64,000 nucleotides of DNA, taken from the NCBI RefSeq assembly GCF_004366075.1, contig NZ_SODU01000003.1, positions 558,001-622,000 of the forward strand. The letters run 5' to 3'. The number at the start of each line of letters is the position of its first letter. Positions within the stretch are counted from its first letter, which is position 1. The notes below the pieces were generated by a model, which was not told the origin of the DNA, searched no databases, and was given only the letters and a program-made list of their open reading frames with translations. The stretch comes from Kribbella pratensis (GTDB lineage: Bacteria; Actinomycetota; Actinomycetes; Propionibacteriales; Kribbellaceae). Position numbers and translations under genes: made by a program. Shown here piece by piece: positions 24,580 through 32,849 of the stretch.

Positions 24580-25242
24580 ATGAACCCGCTGCAGACCAGA
24601 ATGGCCACCCTCGGTCTACAGGCCCTTGCCCCGCGGGGCTTCGTGCTGGCCGGTGGCTACGCACTGCAGGCACACGGCTTCGGGAACCGCGAGTCCGACG
24701 ACATCGACCTGTTCACCAACGACCTCGACACCACCAACTTCACTGAGTCCGTCGACCAGTTGCTCACCGCCTACCGATCCGCCGGCCTCCGCACCGACGT
24801 GACCAGGCAGGTCGCCAGCTTCGCCCGGATCGTGGTGAGCGACGTCGACGGAGTTTCCGCGAAGGCAGACCTGGGGACGGACCATCGGCAGTTGCCCCCG
24901 GCTACGACCGAGGTCGGGCCGGTGCTCTCCGAGGAGGATGCGATCGGGAGCAAGGTCGGCGCCCTCTACTCACGGCTCGAGCCGCGCGACCTCATCGACG
25001 TACAGGCGGTACTGGACAGCGGCCGGTACGACGCCGACGCGTTGCTCGCGCTGGCGGACCAGCGTGAGGTCACCCCGCTGGACCGGGAGATGTTCGCCGG
25101 CCAACTGCGCGCCGGCGCCCGGCTGCCGGATTCGGGCTTTCTGCAGTACGGCGCGACGCCCGAACAGACCGCCCACATCCGGGACACGGCACACCACTGG
25201 GCCGACCGGCTGGACCGGTCGTCAGGGAATATGGACGAATGA
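24580..25242 (+). CDS. AbiEii-type nucleotidyltransferase
   Basis: A 220-aa protein of the minimal nucleotidyltransferase superfamily. GFVLAGGYALQAHG (Gly-Gly at 25-26) is followed by DDIDLF (Asp41 and Asp43), the usual two-metal site; a later conserved Asp/Lys region is SVSAKADLG and AIGSKVGAL. AbiEii proteins act as toxins that nucleotidylate tRNA or other targets, but many family members are metabolic, so toxicity is inference. ATG 24580; the stop overlaps the next gene (ATGA). Confidence 0.85.
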   Translation: MNPLQTRMATLGLQALAPRGFVLAGGYALQAHGFGNRESDDIDLFTNDLDTTNFTESVDQLLTAYRSAGLRTDVTRQVASFARIVVSDVDGVSAKADLGTDHRQLPPATTEVGPVLSEEDAIGSKVGALYSRLEPRDLIDVQAVLDSGRYDADALLALADQREVTPLDREMFAGQLRAGARLPDSGFLQYGATPEQTAHIRDTAHHWADRLDRSSGNMDE

Positions 25243-25595
25243 ACGAGCCGCGCTACACCCAGCCCGGGGACTCCTATGCCTCCCGGATCCCCTACGTCGT
25301 CCCGGTGTCGCTGGACCAGCTGACCGGGCCGCGCAGCGGGATGGTGGAACTGCCCGTCTCGATCGTCTGGGGCGCGCAGCGGGTCTTCGATCTCGGCAAC
25401 GCCGACGACCGGCTGTCCCTGTACAAAACCGTGCTCAGCGAGGCCTCGACGATCGACCAGCTCACCAGCCTGGTGAACAAGGACCTGCTGATCGAGCTCT
25501 GGCCCCAACTGCACCTGCCGCGGTACTGCGTCCGCCGCTGGCACACGGCGTTTCCGCAGTTGGCCGAGATCGGCGCCGGCGGAATCTGGCAGTGA
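25239..25595 (+). CDS. Partner of AbiEii-type nucleotidyltransferase (antitoxin-like)
   Basis: A 118-aa protein with no assigned domain. It has the layout YVVPVSLDQLTGPRSG, VELPVSIVW, DLGNADDRLSLYKTVLSEA, LVNKDLLIELWPQLHLP and VRRWHTAFPQL. As I recall, this arrangement is common in actinobacterial genes next to such nucleotidyltransferases. Overlaps on both sides (ATGA with the nucleotidyltransferase, TGATG with the next gene) make it a middle gene of a coupled trio. Candidate antitoxin or substrate adaptor; unproven. Confidence 0.7.
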   Translation: MNEPRYTQPGDSYASRIPYVVPVSLDQLTGPRSGMVELPVSIVWGAQRVFDLGNADDRLSLYKTVLSEASTIDQLTSLVNKDLLIELWPQLHLPRYCVRRWHTAFPQLAEIGAGGIWQ

Positions 25596-25849
25596 TGGAC
25601 GCCGAACACGCTCAGGTAGCCCGGATCGGGCTCGCCGCGACCCGCGAAGACGGGTTCGCACTGGCCGGCGGTCAGGCTCAGCAGCTCCGGACCCGCGCGG
25701 CGAACCCGGACATGGACCAGGCGATGCGGCTCACCGAAGCCGGGCAGTCTCGGGCCGGCTCCGGGCCTGCCGGTCTGACGCAAGGCGCGGCCGGCCGGAC
25801 GGGAAAGTCGTTGAGCCAGGAACGGACGAAAGGCGAGCGGGGTAGCTAG
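25595..25849 (+). CDS. Truncated nucleotidyltransferase N-terminus with basic tail
   Basis: An 84-aa product. Residues 8-31 (ARIGLAATREDGFALAGGQAQQ) match the start of the AbiEii gene at 24580: both have the Gly-Gly at 25-26. The DDIDLF metal-binding segment is absent, so it cannot be catalytic. The rest is a low-complexity basic tail (SLSQERTKGERGS) like those of the B partners. Probably a duplicated and deleted nucleotidyltransferase. TGATG coupling upstream, and its TAG shares CTAG with the convergent AI-2E gene. Confidence 0.55.
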   Translation: MDAEHAQVARIGLAATREDGFALAGGQAQQLRTRAANPDMDQAMRLTEAGQSRAGSGPAGLTQGAAGRTGKSLSQERTKGERGS

Positions 25850-27138
25850 TCGGTAGTTGTTGCCGGTGTGGGGGCGTCCTCGGTCGGCGTTGGATGTTGG
25901 GGGCGGCGTCTGGGGAGGGGTCTGGGGAGGGGTCTGGGGGGTTCGGGGTCTACGTCGTGACCGGCCAGGTGGTTCACGATGGCGTTCAGGACGGCGGCGG
26001 TGGGGACCGCGACCAGGGCGCCGACGATGCCCGCGATCACCACGCCGGTGGCGATCGAGAGGATGATCGCCAGCGGGTGGACGCTGACCGCGCGGCCGAG
26101 CAGGAACGGCTGCAGGACGTGCGCCTCCAGCTGCTGTACGCCGATCACGACGGCGAGCATGATGATCGCGACGAGGGGGCCCTTGGCAACCAACGCGACG
26201 AGGACCGCGACGGCGCCGCTGATCAGCGCGCCGACGACCGGGATGAACGAGCCGACGAACACCAGGATCCCGATCGCGCTCACCAGCGGCAGACCGAGGA
26301 TCGCGGCGCCGAGCGAGATGCCGACGGCATCGACCGCGGCGACGATCACGGTGGCGCGGACGAACGCCGTCAGCGAGACCCACGCCTTCCGGCCCGACGA
26401 GTCGGCCTTGTCGCGGGCCCGGCGCGGGAACAGCCGGACCAGCCACGACCAGATCTGCTCGCCCTGGTACAGGAAGAAGAACAGGCAGAACAGCGAGATG
26501 AACAGCCCGGCCACCACATGCGTCGCCGTCGTACCGACCGCTGCCGCCTGCTGACCGAGCGCGCCGCCGGCCGTGACCAGCTCCCGCAGCTGCTTGTAAA
26601 GGTTGGTGATGTCCGCGTCGGTGAGGCCGAAGTTGATCCGGGCCATGTCGCGCAGCTTCTGCACACCTTCGCCGACCTGGTTGGACAGGTCCTCGAACTG
26701 ACCGGCGATCTGTGTCCCGACCAGTGTCAGCAGACCCGCGATCACCACGAGCGTCGCGAGCACGGTGACGCCGGCCGCTGGACCACGCGGCAGGCGGAGC
26801 TTCTGCAGGCCGGTGGTGATGGGGATCAGGAGGGCGGTGAGGAGTACGCCGACGGTGACCGGTACGACGACCTCGGACAGATACCGCATCCCGTAGCCGA
26901 TGACGGCGATGGCCGCGACGATCACCAGGAACCGCCAGGCCCACGCACTGGCGATCTCCATCGCCGGCGTCACGCCGTGGTCCACCTTCCTAGGCGCGCC
27001 GCCTGCCGCGGGCTCCGCGACCGCGGGTTCGGCCGCCGCCTCGGCTACCGGCGCGCTGGACGACTCAAGCACGTCGTTGTCCGCAACCGGGCTCTGCTCA
27101 TCGTGCTCTCCGGTCTCGTCCCGCCCCGACTCGCTCAT
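25846..27138 (-). CDS. AI-2E family transporter
   Basis: A 430-aa membrane protein with the AI-2E/UPF0118 pattern of about eight segments: WAWRFLVIVAAIAVIGYGM (first), a long cytoplasmic loop, FISLFCLFFFLYQG, then the late block GILVFVGSFIPVVGALISG and VQQLEAHVLQPFLLGRAVSVHPLAI typical of the family. An acidic, Ala-rich N-terminus and a Pro/Arg-rich C-terminal tail (PRPLPRPLPRRRP) flank it. Family members export small molecules or ions (autoinducer-2 or Na+/Li+ in studied cases). GGAGG precedes ATG 27138. Confidence 0.9.
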   Translation of the reverse strand: MSESGRDETGEHDEQSPVADNDVLESSSAPVAEAAAEPAVAEPAAGGAPRKVDHGVTPAMEIASAWAWRFLVIVAAIAVIGYGMRYLSEVVVPVTVGVLLTALLIPITTGLQKLRLPRGPAAGVTVLATLVVIAGLLTLVGTQIAGQFEDLSNQVGEGVQKLRDMARINFGLTDADITNLYKQLRELVTAGGALGQQAAAVGTTATHVVAGLFISLFCLFFFLYQGEQIWSWLVRLFPRRARDKADSSGRKAWVSLTAFVRATVIVAAVDAVGISLGAAILGLPLVSAIGILVFVGSFIPVVGALISGAVAVLVALVAKGPLVAIIMLAVVIGVQQLEAHVLQPFLLGRAVSVHPLAIILSIATGVVIAGIVGALVAVPTAAVLNAIVNHLAGHDVDPEPPRPLPRPLPRRRPQHPTPTEDAPTPATTTD

Positions 27139-27169
27139 CCCACCTCCGCAAGCTGATGTGCTGATGAGA

Positions 27170-28540
27170 CTAGTGCCCGCCGCGGCTCGTTCCATGAATA
27201 TGGGCGGCCAGGCCTTCGGCAGCCTTCGGGGCGTCGTCGGCGAGCAGCCCGACCGCGGCGAGCACGTAGTCCGCGTCGACACACACCTCAGCGCGCTGCG
27301 GGACGAGCCAGCCCTCCTCCTGCGCGTTGGTCCCGATCGAACCGAGGATCCGCGCCGCGACGTCCGGCGGGTTGTGCCGCAGCACTCCCCCGGACCCGAC
27401 CAGCAGATCGACCTCGCGCAGATCCTTCCCGGAACGCTCGATCACCCGCCCACCGGGCCCGAACACGATCCGCTGCCGCCCCGCATGCCGCCGGAGCGCG
27501 ACCGTCGCGGCAACGGTCGCCAACGTCTCGTCGTACGACGCCTCACGTCCACTGTCCGGAAGGTACGACGGGTCCACTCGCCGGCGTTCGGCCGCCGCAC
27601 GCACCTCGTCGACGTCCGCGATCAGCCCCGCCTCGGCGCCGGCCGCCACAACAGGTACGGCGCTCCAGCGCATCCCGAGATCGCCTTCGACGGTCCGGGT
27701 CACGGGATGCGGCGCGACCACTTCGCGGCCGAGGTTCGCGTCCTCGGGGTCGAGCTCGATCACCGAGTGGACGTCGGTGGTGGCGCCGCCGATGTCCACG
27801 ACCGCCACGTCACCGTGGAGCGCGGCGAGTACCTCGACACCGCGCAGTACGACGTCCGGCGTCGCGGCGCGGACCATCCGCGCGAAGGACGGGTCCCGTG
27901 ACAGGTTCTTCCCGCCGATCACGTGCTCCAGGAACATCTCGCGGATCGCGGCCCGGGCACTGTCCGGCGCGAACACGCCGATCTCCGGTACGACGTTTTC
28001 CGCCAGCACATGCGGTACATCCGCCGCGGTCAGTGTTTCCGTGATTTCCGTCTGCGCATCGATGTTGCCTGCGACAACGACCGGTTTCCGCCACTTGTAC
28101 TTCGCCAGCGTCTCCGCGGCCTTGAGCAGTACGGCGGAGTTCCCGCCGTCGGTACCGCCGAGCAGCAGCACGACGTCCGGGCGATCCTTGCGCAGCTCCT
28201 TCTGGCTCGTCGCGCTCAGCCCACCGCTGACGACCGCCACGACGCGCCCGCCGCTCGACAACGCCACCCGCTTCCCCGCCTCCGCGGTCACGAGCTCTTC
28301 GTTGCCCACGACACCGATCCGCAGGCCGCCGCCCGCACTCGAACAGGCGAGCACCTCGGCGTTCCGCACGCCCCGGTCGGCCGCTTCGAGTACGACGCGA
28401 CAGGCCTGCCACCCGTCCATGACGTCGGTGTCGATCGTCGTACGGTGCTCGGCCCGGGCCACGAGCTCGCCCGAACCGGAATCCACCGCAACCGCCTTCG
28501 TGAAGGTCGACCCGAAGTCAACGGCAACCACCAGGCTCAC
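27170..28540 (-). CDS. MutL/GlmL family ASKHA protein (glutamate mutase L-like)
   Basis: A 456-aa protein of the sugar-kinase/Hsp70/actin fold. N-terminal phosphate-1 loop VVAVDFGSTFTKAVAVD; central VVLLLGGTDGGN; phosphate-2 loop VAVVDIGGATTDVHSV; a terminal GSGGVLRHN block. These match the MutL (GlmL) protein encoded near adenosylcobalamin-dependent carbon-skeleton and amino mutases, proposed as a chaperone or repair ATPase. No mutase gene lies in the window. GTG 28540 is preferred over 28546 because GGGGTGA then has normal spacing. Confidence 0.85.
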   Translation of the reverse strand: MSLVVAVDFGSTFTKAVAVDSGSGELVARAEHRTTIDTDVMDGWQACRVVLEAADRGVRNAEVLACSSAGGGLRIGVVGNEELVTAEAGKRVALSSGGRVVAVVSGGLSATSQKELRKDRPDVVLLLGGTDGGNSAVLLKAAETLAKYKWRKPVVVAGNIDAQTEITETLTAADVPHVLAENVVPEIGVFAPDSARAAIREMFLEHVIGGKNLSRDPSFARMVRAATPDVVLRGVEVLAALHGDVAVVDIGGATTDVHSVIELDPEDANLGREVVAPHPVTRTVEGDLGMRWSAVPVVAAGAEAGLIADVDEVRAAAERRRVDPSYLPDSGREASYDETLATVAATVALRRHAGRQRIVFGPGGRVIERSGKDLREVDLLVGSGGVLRHNPPDVAARILGSIGTNAQEEGWLVPQRAEVCVDADYVLAAVGLLADDAPKAAEGLAAHIHGTSRGGH

Positions 28541-28599
28541 CAACACTCACCCCACTCGCCCCATCGTCCACCGCCATATCCCCCGCCCGTCCTCCACAA

Positions 28600-28721
28600 C
28601 CCGTTCCCGCCCGCGCCGGCCCGTTCCCGCCCGCCGGCCAGTCTCCGCCCGCGCCGGCCCGTTCCCGCCCGCCGGTCAGTCTCCGCCCGCGCCGGCCCGT
28701 TCCCGCCCGCCGGTCAGTGCG
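28600..28721. repeat. 38-bp GC-rich tandem repeats
   Basis: Units begin CCCGTTCCCGCCCGCCGG and end CGCCCGCGCCGG, at 28620-28657 and 28658-28695, with partial units on both sides. Confidence 0.85.
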
Positions 28722-28806
28722 CATTTGGTGGGTCGACCCAGCAAGTTGGGGGTTCGTCACCCTGGTTGTGGGTCACAAACCCCCGAGTTCGCTGGCCGAC
28801 CCAGCA

Positions 28807-28830
28807 ATTTGCCTGGCCGGCCAGGCAAAT
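28807..28830 (-). terminator. Perfect 24-nt palindrome after metB
   Basis: ATTTGCCTGGCC directly abuts its reverse complement GGCCAGGCAAAT, 19 nt past the metB stop; it is probably the metB terminator. Fragments of the same sequence (GCATTTG) recur near 28720. Confidence 0.6.
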
Positions 28831-28849
28831 GCGCGGGGTGGTGGGTGGG

Positions 28850-30004
28850 TCAGGCGAGGGCGCGATCGAGGTCGAGCAGGAGGTCGTCGATGGTCTCGAT
28901 GCCGACGCTCAAGCGGATCAGGTCCGCCGGCACCTCGAGTGGGGTGCCGGCGACCGAGGCGTGGGTCATCTTGCCGGGGTGCTCGATCAGGGACTCGACG
29001 CCGCCGAGTGACTCACCGAGAGTGAAGACCTCTGCCTTGTTGCAGATGTCCAGTGCCTGCGCCTCGCCACCTGTGACGCGGAAGCTGACGATCCCGCCGA
29101 ACCGCTTCATCTGCTTGGCGGCGGTCTCGTGACCCGGGTGCCCGTCGACGCCCGGATACAGCACCTGGCTGACGGACTTGTGCCGCTGCAGGAACTCGAC
29201 GACCTTCTCGGCATTGTCGCTGTGCCGGTCCATCCGGACGCCGAGCGTCTTGATGCCACGCAGCACCAGCCACGAGTCGAACGGCCCGGCGACGGCGCCG
29301 ATCGCGTTCTGGTGGAAGGCGATCTTCTCCGCCAGCTCGGCGTCCCGCACGATCAGCGCGCCGCCGACCACGTCGGAGTGCCCGCCCATGTACTTCGTCG
29401 TCGAGTGCACGACCACGTCCGCGCCGAGCTCCAGCGGCTGCTGCAGGTACGGCGAGGCGAACGTGTTGTCGACCACCAGCAGGGCGCCGGCGTCGTGGGC
29501 GATCTGGGCCACGATCGCGATGTCCGCGACGTTCAGCAGCGGGTTGGTCGGGGTCTCCAACCAGACGACCTTCGTCTTCCCGGGCTGGATCGCGGCCCGG
29601 ATCGCGTCCGGGTGCGTGACCGCGGCCGGCGTCATCTCCACACCCCAGGTGCCGAGAACGCGGGCGAACAGGCGGAACGTGCCGCCGTACGCGTCGTCAG
29701 GGAAGACCACGTGATCACCCGGCACGCACAGCGAGCGGATCAGGGTGTCCTCGGCGGCGAGACCGCTGGCGAAGGCGAAGCCGCGGGTGCCGGCCTCGAT
29801 CGCGGCCAGACACTCCTCGAGCGCCGTCCGGGTCGGGTTCGCCGAGCGGGAGTACTCGTACCCGTTGCGCAGCCCGCCGACGCCGTCCTGCTTGTAGGTG
29901 CTGGTCGCGTAGATCGGCGGCACGACCGAGCCGGTCGTCGGGTCGGGCTCGTTCCCGGCGTGGATCGCGAGCGTTTCGAAGCCGTAGTGGTGTTCCGTGT
30001 TCAC
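28850..30004 (-). CDS. metB: Cystathionine gamma-synthase/lyase (trans-sulfuration PLP enzyme)
   Basis: A 384-aa Cys/Met metabolism PLP enzyme. ATLAIHAG N-terminus, substrate loop YSRSANPTRTALEECLA, PLP contacts FASGLAAEDT and DNTFASPYLQ, and the Schiff-base Lys in HSTTKYMGGHSDVVGG. In actinobacteria such MetB-type enzymes make or cleave cystathionine; with the beta-synthase at 62143 it could serve trans- or reverse trans-sulfuration. GTG 30004 gives the family start; upstream frame is Pro/Arg-rich and rejected. Divergent from the third A/B module. Confidence 0.9.
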   Translation of the reverse strand: MNTEHHYGFETLAIHAGNEPDPTTGSVVPPIYATSTYKQDGVGGLRNGYEYSRSANPTRTALEECLAAIEAGTRGFAFASGLAAEDTLIRSLCVPGDHVVFPDDAYGGTFRLFARVLGTWGVEMTPAAVTHPDAIRAAIQPGKTKVVWLETPTNPLLNVADIAIVAQIAHDAGALLVVDNTFASPYLQQPLELGADVVVHSTTKYMGGHSDVVGGALIVRDAELAEKIAFHQNAIGAVAGPFDSWLVLRGIKTLGVRMDRHSDNAEKVVEFLQRHKSVSQVLYPGVDGHPGHETAAKQMKRFGGIVSFRVTGGEAQALDICNKAEVFTLGESLGGVESLIEHPGKMTHASVAGTPLEVPADLIRLSVGIETIDDLLLDLDRALA

Positions 30005-30198
30005 CGGACCAGCGTACGGCCTGGTCTGCTCAGGTCCCGCAGGACGTCCGCTACTGGGATGATCCGGCGGATCCTGGTTGTCCACAGGCACGTCGTACTG
30101 GCTGGCGAATGACCCGTTGGGCCGCCTACGGTTGCGCACAGAGGGTCATCTAGAGGGTTGCGGTCATGGAACCGGGCAAGGAAGGACGACGGCGCCGG

Positions 30199-30780
30199 AT
30201 GAAGACGCAGGACAGGCCGCTCGACCAGGACGACCTGGCGATGGCGGATCTCGCCGAGATTCCGGACTGGACCGTGATCGCGGGACCGGACGGCGACGAG
30301 GCCGGGCCGGAGGTGGTGCGCGCCCTGGTGCACCGGGTGATGGGTCAGACCTCCTGGCAGCCGTGGCCGCTGCAGGCCGGCGAGGTGATCGGCGCCGACA
30401 TGGTCTCGTGGGGGTTCACCACGCGCCGCGGGACCACGATGATCGTGTTCGACGGCCTGGCGTTCCCGGACTGCCCGGACAGCGGCTGGTCGGCGTACGA
30501 GATCGGTCCGGACGACATCGCCGCCGCGGAGTCCGGGCTCGACGAGCACTGGCCGGACCACCTCGCGCTCGCGACCAGGCACTGGGGACAGCCTGACTAC
30601 GTCGGTGACGAGAGCAGTCCGACGTTCGCCGACGAGTGGGAGCCCGGCGCCGGGACCGGCCGCCGGCACCTGGCCGTCTGGCTACGTCCGGGCGCCCAGA
30701 TCCACCTGTACAGCACGAAGCCCAGCAAGGACCCGCTGACGACGTCTGTCGGGGTCAACTACGCCGTGTACATCGACTAG
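30199..30780 (+). CDS. Family A protein, copy 3 (unknown function)
   Basis: A 193-aa paralogue of the genes at 21733 and 22738, closest to copy 2 at its C-terminus (LYSTKPSKDPL, VGVNYAVYID). Same blocks in the same order: MKTQDRPLDQDD, WQPWPL, SWGFTTRR, SGWSAYEIG, LDEHWPDH, GQPDYVGD, EPGAGTGRRHLAVW. ATG 30199 has AAGGAAGG about 13 nt upstream; an in-frame ATG at 30166 would put that sequence inside the gene. The stop overlaps the AGGAG of partner B3, as in module 2. Confidence 0.82.
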   Translation: MKTQDRPLDQDDLAMADLAEIPDWTVIAGPDGDEAGPEVVRALVHRVMGQTSWQPWPLQAGEVIGADMVSWGFTTRRGTTMIVFDGLAFPDCPDSGWSAYEIGPDDIAAAESGLDEHWPDHLALATRHWGQPDYVGDESSPTFADEWEPGAGTGRRHLAVWLRPGAQIHLYSTKPSKDPLTTSVGVNYAVYID

Positions 30781-30791
30781 GAGACCCCGCC

Positions 30792-32498
30792 GTGAGCGAT
30801 TCCTACCCGGAGAATCCGCGGGGCGTTCGTCAGCGTGTCTCCCGCTGGAGCACGACCCATCGTGGCACGAAGACGCTGAAGGCGGCGTACGCGCAGGCAG
30901 CCCGCGACGTGAAGCGGATGGATCCTGCCGTCCGCGAGGCCATCGGCCGCTCGAACATGACCCGCTCCGACCTGCAGCAGATCGCGAGTCGGCACGTCGA
31001 CGCCCAGTTCCGCCCGGACCGGTACGCGGGCGTCTCGCGGAACCTGGGCCAGGAGGTGCAGGGTCGGCTGGCGGAGTCCGGGCCGGCGCCGAGCAGGGGC
31101 TGGATCGCCCGGAAGAACCCGTTCTCGCGGTGGAACAGAAACCAGCGGCAAGGGACGAAGGCGCTCAAGGCCGCGTTGACGCAGGCGGCGCGGGACGTGA
31201 AACGCACGGATCCGCGGGTTCGGTGGGAGATCGGCCGGTCGCACGTCAACAGCGCGGACCTCGCGGCGCTGGCGTCGAGCCGGATGGATCATCTGTTCCG
31301 GCCGGAGGGCCGGTTCCAGGGGGTGCCGGGGCAGCAGCAGAACGGCGCTGGGCGGCAGGGGCAGGGGCAGGGTATTCAGTCTCGGGACGCGGTTCTGCAG
31401 GCGCCGTCGCCGCAGCAGTCCGAGCAGTTGAACCAGCGGATTGCGACGCTGCAGCAGGCGATTCTGGAGGCGCAGCAGCAGACGCTCACGCTGATGGAGG
31501 AGAACAACCGCCTCCAGGGTGAGATGCGACAGTTGCTCGAGGCCCGCGTTCAGCAGCTGCAGCAGGAGAACGCCGCGGACCCGGCTCAGGAGCCCGCTCA
31601 GCAACGAGAAGGCGACAACCAGCTGGTGGCAGGCGACCAGCAACCAGACGAACGCCGCACCGAAGGCGAAGCCCAGCGCGGCGAAGCCCAGACCGGCGAA
31701 CCCCGCGCCACAGGCGAAGCCGAGGTCGGCGAACCCCGCGCCGATGGTGAAGCCGAGGTCGGCGAAGCCGGTGAACCTCGTGCCACGGGTGAGGCCGAAG
31801 TCGGCGAGGCTGGCGAGCCTCGTACGGCGGGTGAAGCCGAGGTCGGTGAAGCGGGTGAGCCTCGTGCCACGGGTGAAGCCGAAGTCGGCGAGGTCGGCGA
31901 GCCTCGTACGGCGGGTGAAGCCGAGGTCGGTGAGCCTCGGGCTGTGGGTGGGGCCGAGGTGGGCCCGGAGGTCGAGGGTGCGGGGGTGCAGGCGCCCGCC
32001 GGGGGCTGGGCTGACTCGGCCGCAACCCAGGGTCAGTCCGTCAGGGATGCCGAGGCACTGGCGAGCCGGCAGTCCACCGGCGAACTGGACGCACCGGCAG
32101 CCACCACCCAAGATCCCGCAGCGACCCCAGCGACAACTGTCGACCCCCAGCAATCCGGCACCAACCCCCAGCAGCCCAGCACCAACCCACAACAACCCGG
32201 CACCAACACCCAGCAAGCGGGTGCCAGCCCGCAGCAACCTCGGTTCGACGTGCAGCCGCAGCGGGGGCCGGCTGCTGGGGAGAAAACGTCGGCGGAGCTA
32301 GATTCCAAGTTCGCGCGGGACATCGCGTTCAACGGCAGCACGCCGCTCAACAGCGTGTCGTCTCAGAAGACCGAAGAGGCCGTCAAGGCAGGCGGCGACA
32401 ATGACGCCACCAAGCGGCAGCAACGTGGCGGCCAGGCACCCCAGAAGCCCGCGACCGGGAATACCCAGAAGCCCCCGACCAAGAGAGACGGTCGCTGA
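30792..32498 (+). CDS. Family B partner, copy 3: duplicated domain, coiled coil, 14-mer repeats
   Basis: A 568-aa hydrophilic protein. Two related units of about 55 residues (GTKTLKAAYAQAARDVKRMDP at about 17; GTKALKAALTQAARDVKRTDP at about 120) each end in a HxFRP-like stretch. Then comes a Gln/Glu coiled coil (SEQLNQRIATLQQAIL) at about 210-265, 14-residue units GEAEVGEAGEPRATG at about 300-380, Thr/Pro/Gln repeats TNPQQPxT, and a basic tail ending TKRDGR. No signal peptide or membrane helix. GTG start follows TAGGAG. It shares no sequence with B2 beyond composition. Confidence 0.75.
   Translation: MSDSYPENPRGVRQRVSRWSTTHRGTKTLKAAYAQAARDVKRMDPAVREAIGRSNMTRSDLQQIASRHVDAQFRPDRYAGVSRNLGQEVQGRLAESGPAPSRGWIARKNPFSRWNRNQRQGTKALKAALTQAARDVKRTDPRVRWEIGRSHVNSADLAALASSRMDHLFRPEGRFQGVPGQQQNGAGRQGQGQGIQSRDAVLQAPSPQQSEQLNQRIATLQQAILEAQQQTLTLMEENNRLQGEMRQLLEARVQQLQQENAADPAQEPAQQREGDNQLVAGDQQPDERRTEGEAQRGEAQTGEPRATGEAEVGEPRADGEAEVGEAGEPRATGEAEVGEAGEPRTAGEAEVGEAGEPRATGEAEVGEVGEPRTAGEAEVGEPRAVGGAEVGPEVEGAGVQAPAGGWADSAATQGQSVRDAEALASRQSTGELDAPAATTQDPAATPATTVDPQQSGTNPQQPSTNPQQPGTNTQQAGASPQQPRFDVQPQRGPAAGEKTSAELDSKFARDIAFNGSTPLNSVSSQKTEEAVKAGGDNDATKRQQRGGQAPQKPATGNTQKPPTKRDGR
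31700..31940 (+). repeat. In-frame repeats in B3
   Basis: Tandem units of 30 or 42 bp encoding EAEVGEPRA-type and GEAGEPRATG-type repeats, with alternating ATG/TAG versions suggesting pairwise duplication. Confidence 0.75.
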
Positions 32499-32552
32499 CC
32501 TCCAACTACACGTACGCCGTCGCTCCCCGCGGCGGCGAACGTCGTACCGGGG

Positions 32553-32849
32553 CTAGAAGTCGACGAGCTCCAGCTGTGTCTCGACGGGGCTGCCCTCGAG
32601 GAGGTCTTCGGCAGTCCGGATCGCTTTCTTGACCGGGAGCATGTAGGTCCCGTTCTTGGTCGGGAAGACCGAGGTCTGCCACGTGCTGCCGCCGACCGTG
32701 ACCGAGACCCGCACCGACCCGAAGCCCTTCCGCCGTCCTTCGGTCAGATCGGTGATCTCGTCGCTGATGTCCTCCGGCACCGTGACGAAGTACCAACTGC
32801 CTTCGCCCGGGTAAAGCCACAGCGGCGCCGTGAACCGGTAACCGGTCAC
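32553..32849 (-). CDS. DUF1905 domain protein
   Basis: A 98-aa protein with the DUF1905 beta-barrel pattern: FTAPLWLYPGEGSWYFVTVPEDIS, then KGFGSVRVSVTVGGSTWQTSVFPTKNGTYMLPVKKAIR. Function not known. GTG 32849 overlaps the TetR stop by 4 nt (GTGA), so it is in an operon with the regulator. Confidence 0.88.
   Translation of the reverse strand: MTGYRFTAPLWLYPGEGSWYFVTVPEDISDEITDLTEGRRKGFGSVRVSVTVGGSTWQTSVFPTKNGTYMLPVKKAIRTAEDLLEGSPVETQLELVDF

Larger units (their letters stand above)
28541..28849. other. Repeat-rich intergenic region
   Basis: 309 bases between metB and the MutL-like gene without a gene. It holds GC-rich tandem repeats (28600-28721), the TGGGTCGACCCA palindrome near 28730, an imperfect long hairpin over 28750-28790, and a perfect palindrome at 28807-28830. 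Confidence 0.7.

Noticed and set aside
25846..25849. Shared CTAG stop overlap as a regulatory device (also at 52698-52701)
   Set aside because: Two convergent pairs share CTAG by chance-compatible overlap; no further evidence.
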